Shown: positions 33,260-42,934, numbered from the stretch's first letter. The stretch: 64,000 bases of DNA from Ferrimonas aestuarii (GCF_005116665.1 NZ_SWCJ01000001.1:186001-250000); one strand, 5' to 3'. The notes: generated by a model from the letters alone, not told the origin. Numbers and translations are program-made.

Positions 33260-35169
33260 TGGAAATTAAAGTGAAATCCGTAGATCCGGCGGTGGCCGCC
33301 CTTTGTCCAGTGGCTGAGCGAGAAGGGGTCGCCACTGTCTTTGACCGGAATCAGGCGCAGCAACCTCAGTGTGGTTTTGGCTCACTGGGATTGTGTTGTC
33401 GTGTTTGTTGGAAAGGGCCTTGCCGCATCGACCCTTTTGGTGATGGCCCAAGTGAAGGCATCTGTGGTGCCAACCGAGACACCATCGCCGCCCGTAACGT
33501 TACTCGCATGATGGCGGCGGGTGCCGCTGGCCACTCAGAGCACGGTCGTCATATTGCACTGGCGATGCAGAAAGTGGGTAAAGGCGAACTGCCCGCGTAT
33601 TCCATTCGTGACCCGAAAAAGCTGCAGGCGATCGCCACTCGTTTGGGCATTGAAACCCAAGGGCAGGACACTCTTTCTCTGGCGTATCAGGTGGCCACCC
33701 TGACGCTGGGGGATTATCAGAATCAGGATCACGACGTGGCCTGTCGCTGGATTGAAGCCAGTTTGCCAGCCAAGCGACTGGATAAGCTCAAGTCGCTGCA
33801 CGCCTTGCCCCATAACATCGATGCCACCGTGGCGCAGATCATGGCTCGGACCCACATCGGCTGTGATGCCGACCCAACCAACCTATTCCTAGGTGGGGTC
33901 AAGGGGGCGCTGGCTGACTTCAACGGCATGACCTTGGCTACCGAACTCTCTGATGCCATGTTTGGCACCCCAGCTCCTGTGGTGACCGAAGCCAATATCG
34001 GCGTGATCAAGGCCGATGCGATCAACATTGCGGTGAACGGCCACAACCCACTGCTCAGTGAAGTGATCTGTGAAATGGCTGATGAACTCAATCAGGATGC
34101 CATTGCCGCCGGAGCCCCACTGGGAATCAACATCGTTGGCATCTGCTGTACCGGTAACGAAGTGATGATGCGCCACGGGGTTCCGTTGGCCACCAACTAC
34201 CTGAGCCAAGAGATGGCGATTCTGACGGGAGCCTTGGATGCGATGGTGCTGGACGTGCAGTGCATCATGCCATCTCTGCCGCAGATCGGTGACTGTTTCC
34301 ATACCGAGGTGATCACCACCATGGGCGACAACAAGATTCAGGGCGCACGCCATGTTTCCTTCAAAGAGGAACATGCCAGAGAGAACGCCGCCCAGATCAT
34401 TCGCCTAGCCATCGACGCCTATCGTCGCCGCGATCCAAATCGAATCAACATCCCTGACATCAAGCGCACCGCCGTGGTGGGCTTCTCCGCCGAAGCGGTG
34501 GTGGATGCGCTGGCCAAGGTCAATAGTGAAGACCCACTGCAGCCGCTGCTGGACAACATCACCAACGGCAACATTCAAGGCATCGCGCTGTTTGCTGGCT
34601 GCAACAACACCCAGAGCGTTCAAGACAACAGCTACCAAACCATCGCTAAGAAACTGGCGGCAAACAATGTATTGCTGCTGGCAACTGGGTGTGGCGCAGG
34701 AGCCTTTGCCAAAGGCGGCTTGATGAATCAGCAAGCCACCGAAGCTTACGCTGGCGATGGCCTTAAAGCGGTGCTGACCGCCGTGGGCGAGGCCGCGGGG
34801 CTTAATGGGCCGCTGCCGCTGGTGCTGCACATGGGGTCTTGTGTGGACAACAGCCGCGCGGTCACCTTGGCGACGGCATTGGCCGAGCGATTGAATTTGG
34901 ATCTGACGGATCTGCCTCTGGTGGCTTCAGCGCCGGAAGCGATGTCGGAGAAAGCCGTTGCAATCGCGTCTTGGTCGGTGGCACTGGGACTGCCTACGCA
35001 CCTTGGCACCATGCCACAGGTGACCGGTTCTCAGGTGGTGACCGACCTGATGACCAAAGACGCCGAGCAGCTGTTTGGTGGCTACTTCTTAGTGGAAACC
35101 GATCCCGAGGTCGCTGGCGACAAATTGGTGGAGGTGATCCGCCGCAAACGTGCCGCTTTGGGCCTGTAA
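33259..35169 (+). CDS. cooS: Anaerobic Ni-Fe carbon monoxide dehydrogenase, catalytic subunit
   Basis: 636 residues. It catalyses CO + H2O to CO2 + 2 H+ + 2 e-. The D- and B-cluster cysteines lie at 38, 46 (D) and 47, 50, 55, 69 (B), in PQCGFGSLGLCCRVCWKGPC and EGICGA. The C-cluster (NiFe4S4) ligands are all visible: His in VNGHNPLLSE, and Cys in GICCTGNEV, DVQCIMPS, LFAGCNNTQ, ATGCGAGAF and HMGSCVDNSR. Nothing key is missing, so the enzyme should be active. It is a homodimeric, monofunctional CODH, with no acetyl-CoA synthase nearby. It sits directly between its ferredoxin and its nickel-insertion ATPase. Confidence 0.97.
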   Translation: MEIKVKSVDPAVAALCPVAEREGVATVFDRNQAQQPQCGFGSLGLCCRVCWKGPCRIDPFGDGPSEGICGANRDTIAARNVTRMMAAGAAGHSEHGRHIALAMQKVGKGELPAYSIRDPKKLQAIATRLGIETQGQDTLSLAYQVATLTLGDYQNQDHDVACRWIEASLPAKRLDKLKSLHALPHNIDATVAQIMARTHIGCDADPTNLFLGGVKGALADFNGMTLATELSDAMFGTPAPVVTEANIGVIKADAINIAVNGHNPLLSEVICEMADELNQDAIAAGAPLGINIVGICCTGNEVMMRHGVPLATNYLSQEMAILTGALDAMVLDVQCIMPSLPQIGDCFHTEVITTMGDNKIQGARHVSFKEEHARENAAQIIRLAIDAYRRRDPNRINIPDIKRTAVVGFSAEAVVDALAKVNSEDPLQPLLDNITNGNIQGIALFAGCNNTQSVQDNSYQTIAKKLAANNVLLLATGCGAGAFAKGGLMNQQATEAYAGDGLKAVLTAVGEAAGLNGPLPLVLHMGSCVDNSRAVTLATALAERLNLDLTDLPLVASAPEAMSEKAVAIASWSVALGLPTHLGTMPQVTGSQVVTDLMTKDAEQLFGGYFLVETDPEVAGDKLVEVIRRKRAALGL

Positions 35170-35211
35170 CCGCAAATAGGGGGAGGCTTGCCTCCCCTGG
35201 AGAGACTCGCG

Positions 35212-35988
35212 ATGAAGATTGCCATAACAGGAAAAGGTGGGGTGGGGAAAACCACGCTTGCCGGATTGCTGGCCCGAGGCTTGGCCAGTCAGGGGCTCAC
35301 CGTGCTGGCGGTGGATGCGGATCCCGACGCCAATCTGGCGGGCGCCATCGGCATCAGCGCTGAACGCGCCGAAGAGATAGCGCCATTTTCCCAGATGAAA
35401 CAGTTGGCCCGAGAGCGAACCGGTGCCAGTGGAGACGGCTTTTTTAAGCTCAATCCAACGGTGGCGGATCTGCCGCAGCAGTTCGCCCTAGAACACCAAG
35501 GGGTCAAGCTGCTGAAGATGGGCGGCGTGGAGCAGGCTGGCGGTGGCTGCGTCTGCCCAGAACACACCTTGCTGCGTGCCCTGATGCGCCACCTATTGGT
35601 GAAAAGCGATGAGTGCGTGGTGATGGACATGGAAGCGGGCATTGAGCACCTAGGACGGGGAACCGCGGAAGCCGTAGACATGCTGGTGGTGGTGGTGGAG
35701 CCCGGCCAGCGCAGCCTGCAAACCGCCATGCAGGCGGAAACTCTAGCTAAAGAGTTGGGAATTAAGCGGGTGGCCTTTGTTGCCAGTAAGGTTCAAGGGC
35801 AGGACGACTTGGAATTTGTGCAGCAGGGGCTGGGCACCAGCCGCCGCCTATTGGGGCACCTTAGCTGGAGTGAAGCGCTGCGCGGTGCCGATCGCCGTGG
35901 CGACTCCCCCTTCGATTGTCAGGGCGAATTCATTGCCGAAGCCGCCGCCATCCAAACTCAACTGCAGCAGGAGCTACGCCATGTGTAA
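35212..35988 (+). CDS. cooC: CODH nickel-insertion ATPase CooC
   Basis: About 258 residues, MinD/ParA-type P-loop ATPase. It has a deviant Walker A GKGGVGKTT at residues 7-15, VDADPDANLA (signature Asp), and MDMEAGIEH (switch II). The Cys-x-Cys motif GGGCVCPEH (about residue 112) forms the Ni site at the dimer interface. It matures the CooS C-cluster. ATG 35212 with GGAGAG upstream replaces the earlier in-frame ATG at 35188. Its last eight bases overlap cooT. Confidence 0.95.
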   Translation: MKIAITGKGGVGKTTLAGLLARGLASQGLTVLAVDADPDANLAGAIGISAERAEEIAPFSQMKQLARERTGASGDGFFKLNPTVADLPQQFALEHQGVKLLKMGGVEQAGGGCVCPEHTLLRALMRHLLVKSDECVVMDMEAGIEHLGRGTAEAVDMLVVVVEPGQRSLQTAMQAETLAKELGIKRVAFVASKVQGQDDLEFVQQGLGTSRRLLGHLSWSEALRGADRRGDSPFDCQGEFIAEAAAIQTQLQQELRHV

Positions 35989-36178
35989 CTTTACCGCTCG
36001 AATTAAACATGCAGACGGCTGGGAGGAGGTCTCTCAGGTGAGCCGAGTGGAGGTGATTCCGCCGGGGCTGAGCCTCGAAACTCTGTTTGATAAACCCAGA
36101 ACCCTCAAAGGGTATCGAATCACTCTGCTGGACATGATGCAGGGGCAAATTCACCTAGAGCCCGAGGAGGCATCATGA
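35981..36178 (+). CDS. cooT: Nickel-binding CODH maturation protein CooT
   Basis: 65 residues starting MCNFTARIKHADGWEEV. CooT proteins are small Ni(II)-binding homodimers whose conserved Cys2 is the metal ligand, and Cys2 is present. The remainder (ISRVEVIPPGLSLETLFDKP-like strand pattern, DMMQGQIHLEP) fits the small SH3-like fold of this family. Position between cooC and cooJ is the same as in R. rubrum. It overlaps cooC at its start and cooJ by four bases at its end. Short length makes it easy to miss, since the open frame runs further upstream. Confidence 0.85.
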   Translation: MCNFTARIKHADGWEEVSQVSRVEVIPPGLSLETLFDKPRTLKGYRITLLDMMQGQIHLEPEEAS

Positions 36179-36405
36179 AACCGGCACAGCAACAACTGAT
36201 TGAACGAATCCGCACTCTGCTGCCCCACTGGGAGGAGCACAATCAGGCCCACATCTTGGAGATGGAGCGGTGGCGGGAACAGCTGATTCAGCATGAACTG
36301 GCTGAATTGGCGGACTCTCTGCTTGAGGTGGTTGAGCAGATGCGTGGCACCAGTGATGCCCTCAATCAGGCCCTTTCCCAGGTGCCTGAGCAATCACAGC
36401 AGTGA
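36175..36405 (+). CDS. cooJ: CooJ-like nickel-binding protein without His-rich tail
   Basis: 76 residues, nearly all helical (coiled-coil pattern). Residues 18-26 read H-W-E-E-H-N-Q-A-H, matching the HW-x2-H-x3-H Ni(II)-binding motif described for CooJ. R. rubrum CooJ is about 115 residues with a His-rich C-terminal tail; here the tail is replaced by a short Gln/Ser-rich end (ALSQVPEQSQQ) with no His. So the high-affinity site is kept and the storage tail is lost. Start overlaps cooT (ATGA type) and hypB follows ten bases later. Confidence 0.75.
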   Translation: MKPAQQQLIERIRTLLPHWEEHNQAHILEMERWREQLIQHELAELADSLLEVVEQMRGTSDALNQALSQVPEQSQQ

Positions 36406-36415
36406 GGAGGATGCC

Positions 36416-37162
36416 ATGTGTAACAACTGCGGCTGCAACCTGACCCCGGGCAATCGACATCTGGTGGAGCCCGGCGGCCACCTGCATCAACCGGGAGATG
36501 CGGTAGAGCTTCTGACCGGCTTGCTGGATGAGAACGATCATCAGGCCAATCACAATCGTGACCACCTCGCTCGGCACAACATTTTGGCCATCAATCTGAT
36601 GTCGTCACCTGGCAGCGGCAAAACGCGCCTGCTGGAGCACACCCTAGAGCGATTGAACGCACAAGGCGTTCGAGCCGGGGTGATTGAAGGGGATCTTGAG
36701 ACGGAAAACGACGCACAGCGGATCGCCGCAAAGGGCGTGCCTGTGGTGCAGATCACTACGGGAATGGCCTGTCACCTGGACGCGCACATGGTTCACGACG
36801 CCCTGCATCAATTGCCCCTTGAGGAGCTTGACCTGCTGTTCATTGAGAACGTTGGCAATTTGGTTTGTCCCGCCGGTTTTGATCTGGGCCAGCACCTGAA
36901 TCTGGTGCTGCTGTCGGTGACCGAAGGTGAGGATAAGCCCGCCAAATATCCGGTGATGTTTCGCGCCGCGGATCGAGTGCTGATTACCAAGCTCGACCTG
37001 TTGGCCCATTTTGACGACTTCAGTTTGGCAGGCGCGAATCGCTATCTGAATACCTTGGGACTTGAGGACAAGTCGATGGCGTTGTCGGCCAAAAATGGCG
37101 AGGGCATGGAGGCGTGGATGGCGTGGCTTGAGCAGAAGTTGTCTGACCAAGGCGTCAGCTAA
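36416..37162 (+). CDS. hypB: Nickel-inserting GTPase HypB
   Basis: About 248 residues. The N-terminal MCNNCGC is the C-x-x-C-G-C high-affinity nickel motif. The region before the GTPase is moderately His-containing (HLVEPGGHLHQP, DHQANHNRDHLARHN). The G domain has the P-loop SSPGSGKT (about residue 64), GDLETENDA, the metal site TGMACHLDAHM, ENVGNLVCP (G3) and TKLD (G4). It drives Ni transfer with HypA. It is separated from hypA by five genes, which is unusual. An in-frame start at 36293 lies inside cooJ and is rejected; AGGAGG sits upstream of ATG 36416. Confidence 0.95.
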   Translation: MCNNCGCNLTPGNRHLVEPGGHLHQPGDAVELLTGLLDENDHQANHNRDHLARHNILAINLMSSPGSGKTRLLEHTLERLNAQGVRAGVIEGDLETENDAQRIAAKGVPVVQITTGMACHLDAHMVHDALHQLPLEELDLLFIENVGNLVCPAGFDLGQHLNLVLLSVTEGEDKPAKYPVMFRAADRVLITKLDLLAHFDDFSLAGANRYLNTLGLEDKSMALSAKNGEGMEAWMAWLEQKLSDQGVS

Positions 37163-37273
37163 CGGCGGCATCGATTCAGAATTTTTGTGACTGAGCTTCC
37201 CTGTCTGGAGAGAGGGCTGGGGAAGCGAATTTCAGGCCCTGAGCCTGACAACGGCAACAATACGAGGAACTCC

Positions 37274-40200
37274 ATGGAACCGTTTTCCATTTTGGCTTGG
37301 CTGGGTGCCGGCCTGCTGCTGCTCGGGGAGCTATGGGCTCTGCGCAGTCGAGCTCGTTTAGGCCGACTGCTGCTGTTTGCAACCCTAGCGGAGCTGGGGT
37401 ATTTGATGATGGGTCTGGGATTGGGTGAGCCTCTGGCTCAGACCGGTGCTTGGTTTCATCTGTGTTTGCAGGCGGTGATGCGCCTGTCGGTGATCGTCGC
37501 CGCTTGGCGATTGATAGCGGCCGCCGGTAGCGACCGCCTTGATAAGGTGGCCCACGTGGCCCCAAATATGCCCTTAAGCCGACTGATGTTTGGCTTTGGC
37601 CTGTTCTCCGTTATGGGGCTGTCGCCGTTTAAAGGGGCGTTTAGTAAGTTCATCATTTTGTATGTGGCGGTTGATCAGGGGCATTGGCTGCTGGCGGCAG
37701 TGGCCACTGTGGCTGGGATCATCGCGGCGTTCTATACCCTCAGCGTAACCCACAAAATCTGCTTCGGTGCCTCGGCCAATCGCCCGATGATGGCGGAGCT
37801 TAAAGACAATCGATTCAGTGTGTGGCTGATGCTCTTCGCGGCGCTGACCACGGTCGCCTTGAGCATCGATCCTGAGCCGTTACTGCACTGGGTTGGAGCG
37901 GTGAATGGCCTCACCGATGGTCATGGCATGCCGAAATTTGAGTCGCCGTGGCAGCCGATCGTGTTGCTGCCCTACTTGAGCGGTTTCGCTGTGTTCTTGA
38001 TTGGGCTGTTCAGCACCAAACTGCGAGACATCGCCGTTCAGGCGGTAGCCGCTGGCGCTCTGGTAATGGCGTGGCAGCTGCCGATGACCGATGCCATCTC
38101 CTGGCTGTTCGCGGTGATCATTGCGCTGGTGATGCTGGTGGTGTGTGTCTATTCCGTGGCCTACATGAGCAAGGATACGCGAGCCAACAGTTACTATTTC
38201 TTCCTGCTGCTGATGTTGGGCTCGCTGTTGGGCGTGGTGACCGCCACCGATCTGGGGAATTTCTACCTCTATTGGGAGCTGATGACCTGGACCTCCTACT
38301 TGTTGGTGATCCACCCACGCACCGTTAAGGCGCTAAAAGCGGGTCGAAAGTACTTTTTGATGTGTGCCAGCGGCGCTTATGTGATGCACTTTGGCATCCT
38401 GCTGCTCCATGCCAATTTGGGCAGTTTTGAGTTCAGTGTGCTGGCTCAATCCGCTGGGCAATTGCCTGTCACCGAATCATTAATGATTCTGCTCTGTTTC
38501 CTTGTTGGTTTAGGGGTTAAGGCTGGGCTTTGGCCTGCCCACGGCTGGCTGCCCGATGCGCACCCGGTCGCGCCATCGTCTATTTCAGCGCCGATGTCGG
38601 CGATTCTGACCAAGGTTGGCCTGTATGGCATCTTGAAGATGGTGTTCGTGGTGTTTGGGGCGGCGGCAATTTCACGGTTGTCGGACTCGGTTTCCATCAC
38701 CTTAGTGGTGACGGTGCTGGGCGCCATTACCTTGCTCTATGGGGAGATTGCTGCCCTTAAAGAGTCGGATCTGAAACGGATGCTGGCGTTCTCGACTTTG
38801 GCTCAGGTGGGGGAGATCACCGCCGTACTGGGGCTGGGGAGTTATCTGGCGCTGACTGGTGGGCTGGCGCACCTACTTAACCACGCCATCTTCAAAAGCC
38901 TGCTGTTCCTCTGCGCTGGCTCCATTATCTATCGCTATGGCAGCAAAACGTTGACTGACCTAGCGGGGGCGGGCCGTCGAATGCCCATCACTGGCGTTTG
39001 TTTGGCCATCGGTTTGCTGGCGATCATGGGGCTGCCGCCATTCAGTGGTTTTTTCTCCAAATTCTTAATGATCTATGCGGCGGCCGAGCAGGGAAGCCTA
39101 ATGCTGGCGGTGCTGATCCTCGTGGGTAGCCTCATCGGTGCAGTGTACTACCTTCGCATTTTCCGGGTGCTGTTTTTCACCTCAAGTGAACGCCAAGAGG
39201 AGGAAGCGCCGACGTTCATGGTGCTGCCGCAAGTGTTGCTGGCGACACTGGTGCTGTTGGCAGGATTGTTCCCCTCCTATGTGCTTGGGTTGGTCGAGCC
39301 TGTGGTTACCCAGTTGGCGCCTCAAGGTGGTCAGTTGCCAGATTTGGTTATTGACTGGTCGTGGGCGGCATTGGTGGCCTGTGTGGGCGCGCCCTTGGTG
39401 TACCTGATTGGTAAGCGGCAGCCAAACTTTGCGGGGCCGTTGTCGATGGCGGTAATGGCGCTTTCGTTCTGGCTGGTGATTGAGCAGAGTCAGCATTTTG
39501 AGCCGCTGTCATGGTGGTTCGCCATCTTGGTCGCGGGTGTTGGCCTGTTGAGCTTGCTCTATTCCAAAGGCTACATGGCTCATGGGCATAGCTTGCCGAG
39601 ATTTTTGATGTTTTTCCTACTGATGATGGGGGGATTGATTGGCATCTGCTCCAGCCAAGACCTGTTCAACTTCTTCCTATTTTGGGAGGTGATGAGCAGT
39701 TGGACTCTCTACTTCGCCATCATCCATGAGGAGAGTGAACAAGCCTTAGATGAAGGGTTTAAATACCTAATGTTTAACTTGTTTGGTGCCAGTTGTTTGT
39801 TCCTTGGTGTGGTGATGTTGGCGGCGCCTTCCGGTGAACTGGCGTTAGCGGGGCTGGGAGATCGACTGCTGCTAATGCCTACAGCGTGGAGCACCACGGC
39901 GGTAGTGCTGGTATTGGCGGGGCTGTTGATGAAGGCGGCGCAGATGCCTGTACGCATCGATGTGCAGATGCACCCGCCGACGGCTCCGACTCCGGTGAGC
40001 GGTTACATTTCGGCGGTGCTACTAAAAAGTGGTCCGTTTGGCATGTTGAAGGTGTTTGCTGCCATCGGTTTGACCACCTTAACGGCGCACTTCAGTGAGC
40101 TGCAGGGCTTGCCTTGGCCTGCCTTTGTGGTGGGCGTGATCGCGGCGCTGACGCTACTGGGCGCTGGGGCGATGGCGATGATTCAAACCGGCATCAAGCG

Positions 40201-41017
40201 GCTGCTTATCTACAGTACGGTCAGTCAGTTGGCTTATGTATTGCTGGGGTTGTCCTTGTTGACCCCTCTGGGGATCAGCGCTGGTCTGCTGCACTTTGTA
40301 AACCACATGCTGCTTAAAAACCTGCTGTTCATGGGGGCGGGCGTGATATTGGCGCAGGCGCATCTGCACAGCCTGGACGACCTTGGTGGCTTGGGTAAGC
40401 GCATGCCATTGACCTTTGGCCTGTTCCTGTTTGCTGGGTTGTCGCTGTCGGGAATTCCTCCCCTCAACGGGTTTGCATCTAAGTGGATGATCTATCAGGC
40501 CAGCTTGGAGTCCGGTCACTACCTGTTCGCGTTGGCAACCTTAATGTCCAGCCTGTTTACCTTGGCGGCGGTGCTGAAATTTACCCACGTGGCGTTCCTA
40601 GGTCGACCTTCCGAGAAAGTAGCCCATTTGACCGATGCTCCGGCCTCCATGGCGTGGCCCATGGTGCTTACCGCGCTGGCGTGTGTGGTGTTGGGACTGT
40701 TCCCTGGACTGGCACTGGTGCCCATTGCGGCCATTGTCACTTCCATGGGGCTGGTGGCACCTGAGATCAGCGTATTTGGCCCCATGCCCGGTGGTTGGTC
40801 GCCGCTGGCACTGACCTTAGCCCTGCTATTGCCTGCGGGGGCCTGTTGGGGATTTTATCGCCTCAGTGCGCCTCAACGAGTGTCCATCCACACCCACAGC
40901 TGTGGCGTAGACGATCTGACGGACGCCGACAGTCACATGGGGGCAGCGGCGCTGTACGAGTCGCCGAAAGCGCTGCTGGCGATGTTGGCCGCGCCATTTA
41001 AACGGAGAGAGTCATGA
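37274..41017 (+). CDS. cooM: CO-induced hydrogenase membrane subunit CooM
   Basis: About 1247 residues. Two consecutive NuoL/M/N-like proton-translocating domains are seen, about 190-690 and 740-1170. Each has the conserved Lys/Glu half-channel patterns (NFYLYWELMTWTSYLLV and NFFLFWEVMSSWTLYFA; LLNHAIFKSLLFL and FVNHMLLKNLLFM). A shorter N-terminal membrane region precedes them. This long fused subunit is characteristic of CooM (about 1270 residues in R. rubrum). It is thought to couple H2 evolution to H+ or Na+ export. ATG 37274 is preceded by GAGGA six bases upstream; an earlier frame opening at 37187 lacks one. It overlaps cooK by four bases. Confidence 0.93.
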   Translation: MEPFSILAWLGAGLLLLGELWALRSRARLGRLLLFATLAELGYLMMGLGLGEPLAQTGAWFHLCLQAVMRLSVIVAAWRLIAAAGSDRLDKVAHVAPNMPLSRLMFGFGLFSVMGLSPFKGAFSKFIILYVAVDQGHWLLAAVATVAGIIAAFYTLSVTHKICFGASANRPMMAELKDNRFSVWLMLFAALTTVALSIDPEPLLHWVGAVNGLTDGHGMPKFESPWQPIVLLPYLSGFAVFLIGLFSTKLRDIAVQAVAAGALVMAWQLPMTDAISWLFAVIIALVMLVVCVYSVAYMSKDTRANSYYFFLLLMLGSLLGVVTATDLGNFYLYWELMTWTSYLLVIHPRTVKALKAGRKYFLMCASGAYVMHFGILLLHANLGSFEFSVLAQSAGQLPVTESLMILLCFLVGLGVKAGLWPAHGWLPDAHPVAPSSISAPMSAILTKVGLYGILKMVFVVFGAAAISRLSDSVSITLVVTVLGAITLLYGEIAALKESDLKRMLAFSTLAQVGEITAVLGLGSYLALTGGLAHLLNHAIFKSLLFLCAGSIIYRYGSKTLTDLAGAGRRMPITGVCLAIGLLAIMGLPPFSGFFSKFLMIYAAAEQGSLMLAVLILVGSLIGAVYYLRIFRVLFFTSSERQEEEAPTFMVLPQVLLATLVLLAGLFPSYVLGLVEPVVTQLAPQGGQLPDLVIDWSWAALVACVGAPLVYLIGKRQPNFAGPLSMAVMALSFWLVIEQSQHFEPLSWWFAILVAGVGLLSLLYSKGYMAHGHSLPRFLMFFLLMMGGLIGICSSQDLFNFFLFWEVMSSWTLYFAIIHEESEQALDEGFKYLMFNLFGASCLFLGVVMLAAPSGELALAGLGDRLLLMPTAWSTTAVVLVLAGLLMKAAQMPVRIDVQMHPPTAPTPVSGYISAVLLKSGPFGMLKVFAAIGLTTLTAHFSELQGLPWPAFVVGVIAALTLLGAGAMAMIQTGIKRLLIYSTVSQLAYVLLGLSLLTPLGISAGLLHFVNHMLLKNLLFMGAGVILAQAHLHSLDDLGGLGKRMPLTFGLFLFAGLSLSGIPPLNGFASKWMIYQASLESGHYLFALATLMSSLFTLAAVLKFTHVAFLGRPSEKVAHLTDAPASMAWPMVLTALACVVLGLFPGLALVPIAAIVTSMGLVAPEISVFGPMPGGWSPLALTLALLLPAGACWGFYRLSAPQRVSIHTHSCGVDDLTDADSHMGAAALYESPKALLAMLAAPFKRRES

Positions 41018-41982
41018 TTGAATTTGAACTGTTGCACCTGCCGTTCTTGGTGATGGTTGTGGCACTGAGTGGTCTGGGGTTAGGGCTGCTGGCCAAAGGG
41101 GCTGATCGCATTGTGTTGGCTCGTCTGCAGCGGCGCATTGGGCCGCCACTCTTACAGCCGTTTTTTGATGTTGCAAAGTTGATGACTAAGCACTCTATGG
41201 TGCCTAAAGGCGCTTTTGCTGGGCTGTTTCTCTATCTGCCCGCCGCTGGGGTGTGTGCCATGGCGGTGGCATTGGCTTTGGTGCCGGTACCCGGCTGGTA
41301 TCAGCCGCAGGTACAGCTTGGGGACATGTTGGTCTTGCTCTATCTGTTGGCGGTGCCTGCGGTGGTGATCATGCTCAGTGGCTCCGCATCCGGTTCCACC
41401 TTCGGTGCCATCGGCTTCTCGCGAGAGATGACCATGATGCTGGCCTATGAGGGGCCACTGCTGCTGGTGTTACTCAGCGTGGCGATCCACGTCGGCGTAG
41501 CTCAGGGCGGCCTTATCTGCTTAAGCCTTACGGAGATTGTTGCTTGGCAGCAGGCCAACGGCAGCTTCATCACCAATCCGTGGCTGTGGCCAGCGCTGTT
41601 GGCCTTTTTAAGTGTGATTCCCGCTAATCTTGGGGTGCCGCCGTTCGATGTGCCTGAGGCGGAATCGGAGCTGCTTGAGGGCCCGCTGCTGGAGTATTCC
41701 GGGCCCGCTTTGGCGATGTTTAAGCTGATGTCCACCTTGAAAACCGTGGTGGTGTTCAGTTTGGCGGTGGTGCTGTTCTGGCCGGGCTCCGTAATGGGCG
41801 TTGCCGGGTTGGCAGTGCACCTTATCAAGTGTCTGGTGTTGTTCTTAACGGCCAAGACGCTGCTGCGAGCTTCGGTGGGACGCATGCGCATCGATCAAGC
41901 GTTCCTGTTCTATTTCAAATGGCCTGAGCTGCTCGGTGTACTGAGCCTGGCTTTGGTGTTGTTCGGTGCTGCAAGGGGGTAA
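41014..41982 (+). CDS. cooK: CO-induced hydrogenase membrane subunit CooK (NuoH-like)
   Basis: 322 residues, about eight membrane spans. NuoH/HyfC motifs are seen: RLQRRIGPPLLQPFFDVAKLM near the N-terminus, a long loop GFSREMTMMLAYEGPLL, and PPFDVPEAESELLEGPLLEYSGP, whose acidic residues line the quinone-like chamber in complex I. It anchors the hydrophilic arm to the membrane arm. Four-base overlap with cooM and two-base gap to cooL. Confidence 0.95.
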   Translation: MIEFELLHLPFLVMVVALSGLGLGLLAKGADRIVLARLQRRIGPPLLQPFFDVAKLMTKHSMVPKGAFAGLFLYLPAAGVCAMAVALALVPVPGWYQPQVQLGDMLVLLYLLAVPAVVIMLSGSASGSTFGAIGFSREMTMMLAYEGPLLLVLLSVAIHVGVAQGGLICLSLTEIVAWQQANGSFITNPWLWPALLAFLSVIPANLGVPPFDVPEAESELLEGPLLEYSGPALAMFKLMSTLKTVVVFSLAVVLFWPGSVMGVAGLAVHLIKCLVLFLTAKTLLRASVGRMRIDQAFLFYFKWPELLGVLSLALVLFGAARG

Positions 41983-41984
41983 CC

Positions 41985-42422
41985 ATGGCGCTATTTTCCA
42001 ACTTGGCGGCTCGGTCGCCCTGGCTCTATCGAATCAATGCTGGCTCGTGTAATGGCTGTGACGTTGAACTGGCCACCACGGCGTGCATTCCTCGGTATGA
42101 CGTTGAGCGCCTTGGCTGCCAGTACTGCGGCAGCCCCAAGCACGCCGACATCGTTTTGATCACCGGGCCGTTGACCGCCAGAGTCAAAGACAAGGTGCTG
42201 CGGGTGTATCAGGAGATCCCTGATCCTAAGGTCACCGTGGCCGTTGGCATCTGCCCCATCAGTGGCGGGGTGTTTCGTGATAGCTATGCCATTGAGGGCC
42301 CCATTGACCGCTACTTCGACGTGGACGTGAACATTCCCGGCTGCCCGCCTCGACCTCAGGCGATCTTAGAAGGGGTGGCCATGGCCATTGAGATCTGGAA
42401 ACAGCGGTTGCAGGAGGCCTAA
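41985..42422 (+). CDS. cooL: CO-induced hydrogenase small subunit CooL (NuoB-like)
   Basis: 145 residues. It has the [4Fe-4S] ligands of the proximal cluster: NAGSCNGCDVE, GICPISGGVF and PGCPPRPQ. It carries electrons from the ferredoxin subunit to the NiFe site of CooH. Ends with an overlap to cooX (TAATG). Confidence 0.95.
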   Translation: MALFSNLAARSPWLYRINAGSCNGCDVELATTACIPRYDVERLGCQYCGSPKHADIVLITGPLTARVKDKVLRVYQEIPDPKVTVAVGICPISGGVFRDSYAIEGPIDRYFDVDVNIPGCPPRPQAILEGVAMAIEIWKQRLQEA

Positions 42423-42934
42423 TGAAGATACTGAAACTGCTGTGGCAGAACCTTAAAAAAGGCCCATCAACGGATCCCTTCCCATTTGGTGACACCTTTA
42501 CCCCGAAGGGGCTACGAGGTCGTATTCGTTTCGATGCCAGCCAGTGCAGCGCCTGCCGCATGTGCGAGCACGTGTGCGCTGGCGGTGCCATCCGTTTTGA
42601 GCAGACCGACCAAGGCACGACCTTTACCGTGTGGCACAACAGCTGCACCTTTTGTGGTCTGTGCGAACACTACTGCATGCCCGGTGCCATTCGTCTGACT
42701 GAGGATTGGCATTTGGCTCACCATCAATCAGATAAATACCACATGGTTGAGCACGATCTGATCCCTCACTTGGCCTGTGAGGGCTGCGGTGAAACCATCA
42801 CTCAGGCAACCAGTAATTTGTTGGGCAAAGCCTACTGCGGCAGCAATGACGACATCCGCACCCTAGCTCGACTTTGCTCAGATTGTCGCCGCGCCCGATC
42901 CGCCAAACAGCTCACCAAAGGAGAGATGCTATGA
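42422..42934 (+). CDS. cooX: CO-induced hydrogenase ferredoxin subunit CooX
   Basis: 170 residues. Two [4Fe-4S] motifs of NuoI type, CSACRMCEHVCAGGAI and CTFCGLCEHYCMPGAI, are followed by two more Cys pairs, CEGCGETI and CSDCRRAR, that may bind Zn. It accepts electrons from CooF. It overlaps both neighbours. Confidence 0.93.
   Translation: MKILKLLWQNLKKGPSTDPFPFGDTFTPKGLRGRIRFDASQCSACRMCEHVCAGGAIRFEQTDQGTTFTVWHNSCTFCGLCEHYCMPGAIRLTEDWHLAHHQSDKYHMVEHDLIPHLACEGCGETITQATSNLLGKAYCGSNDDIRTLARLCSDCRRARSAKQLTKGEML

Noticed and set aside
35777-35980. Longer version of the cooT frame starting inside cooC
   Set aside because: The extra 68 residues are out-of-frame cooC sequence; the family requires Cys at position 2, given by ATG 35981.
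37163-37273. Second CooA site before cooM
   Set aside because: Only isolated half-site-like bases (ctgaca near 37,245) are present, with no partner half at the required spacing.
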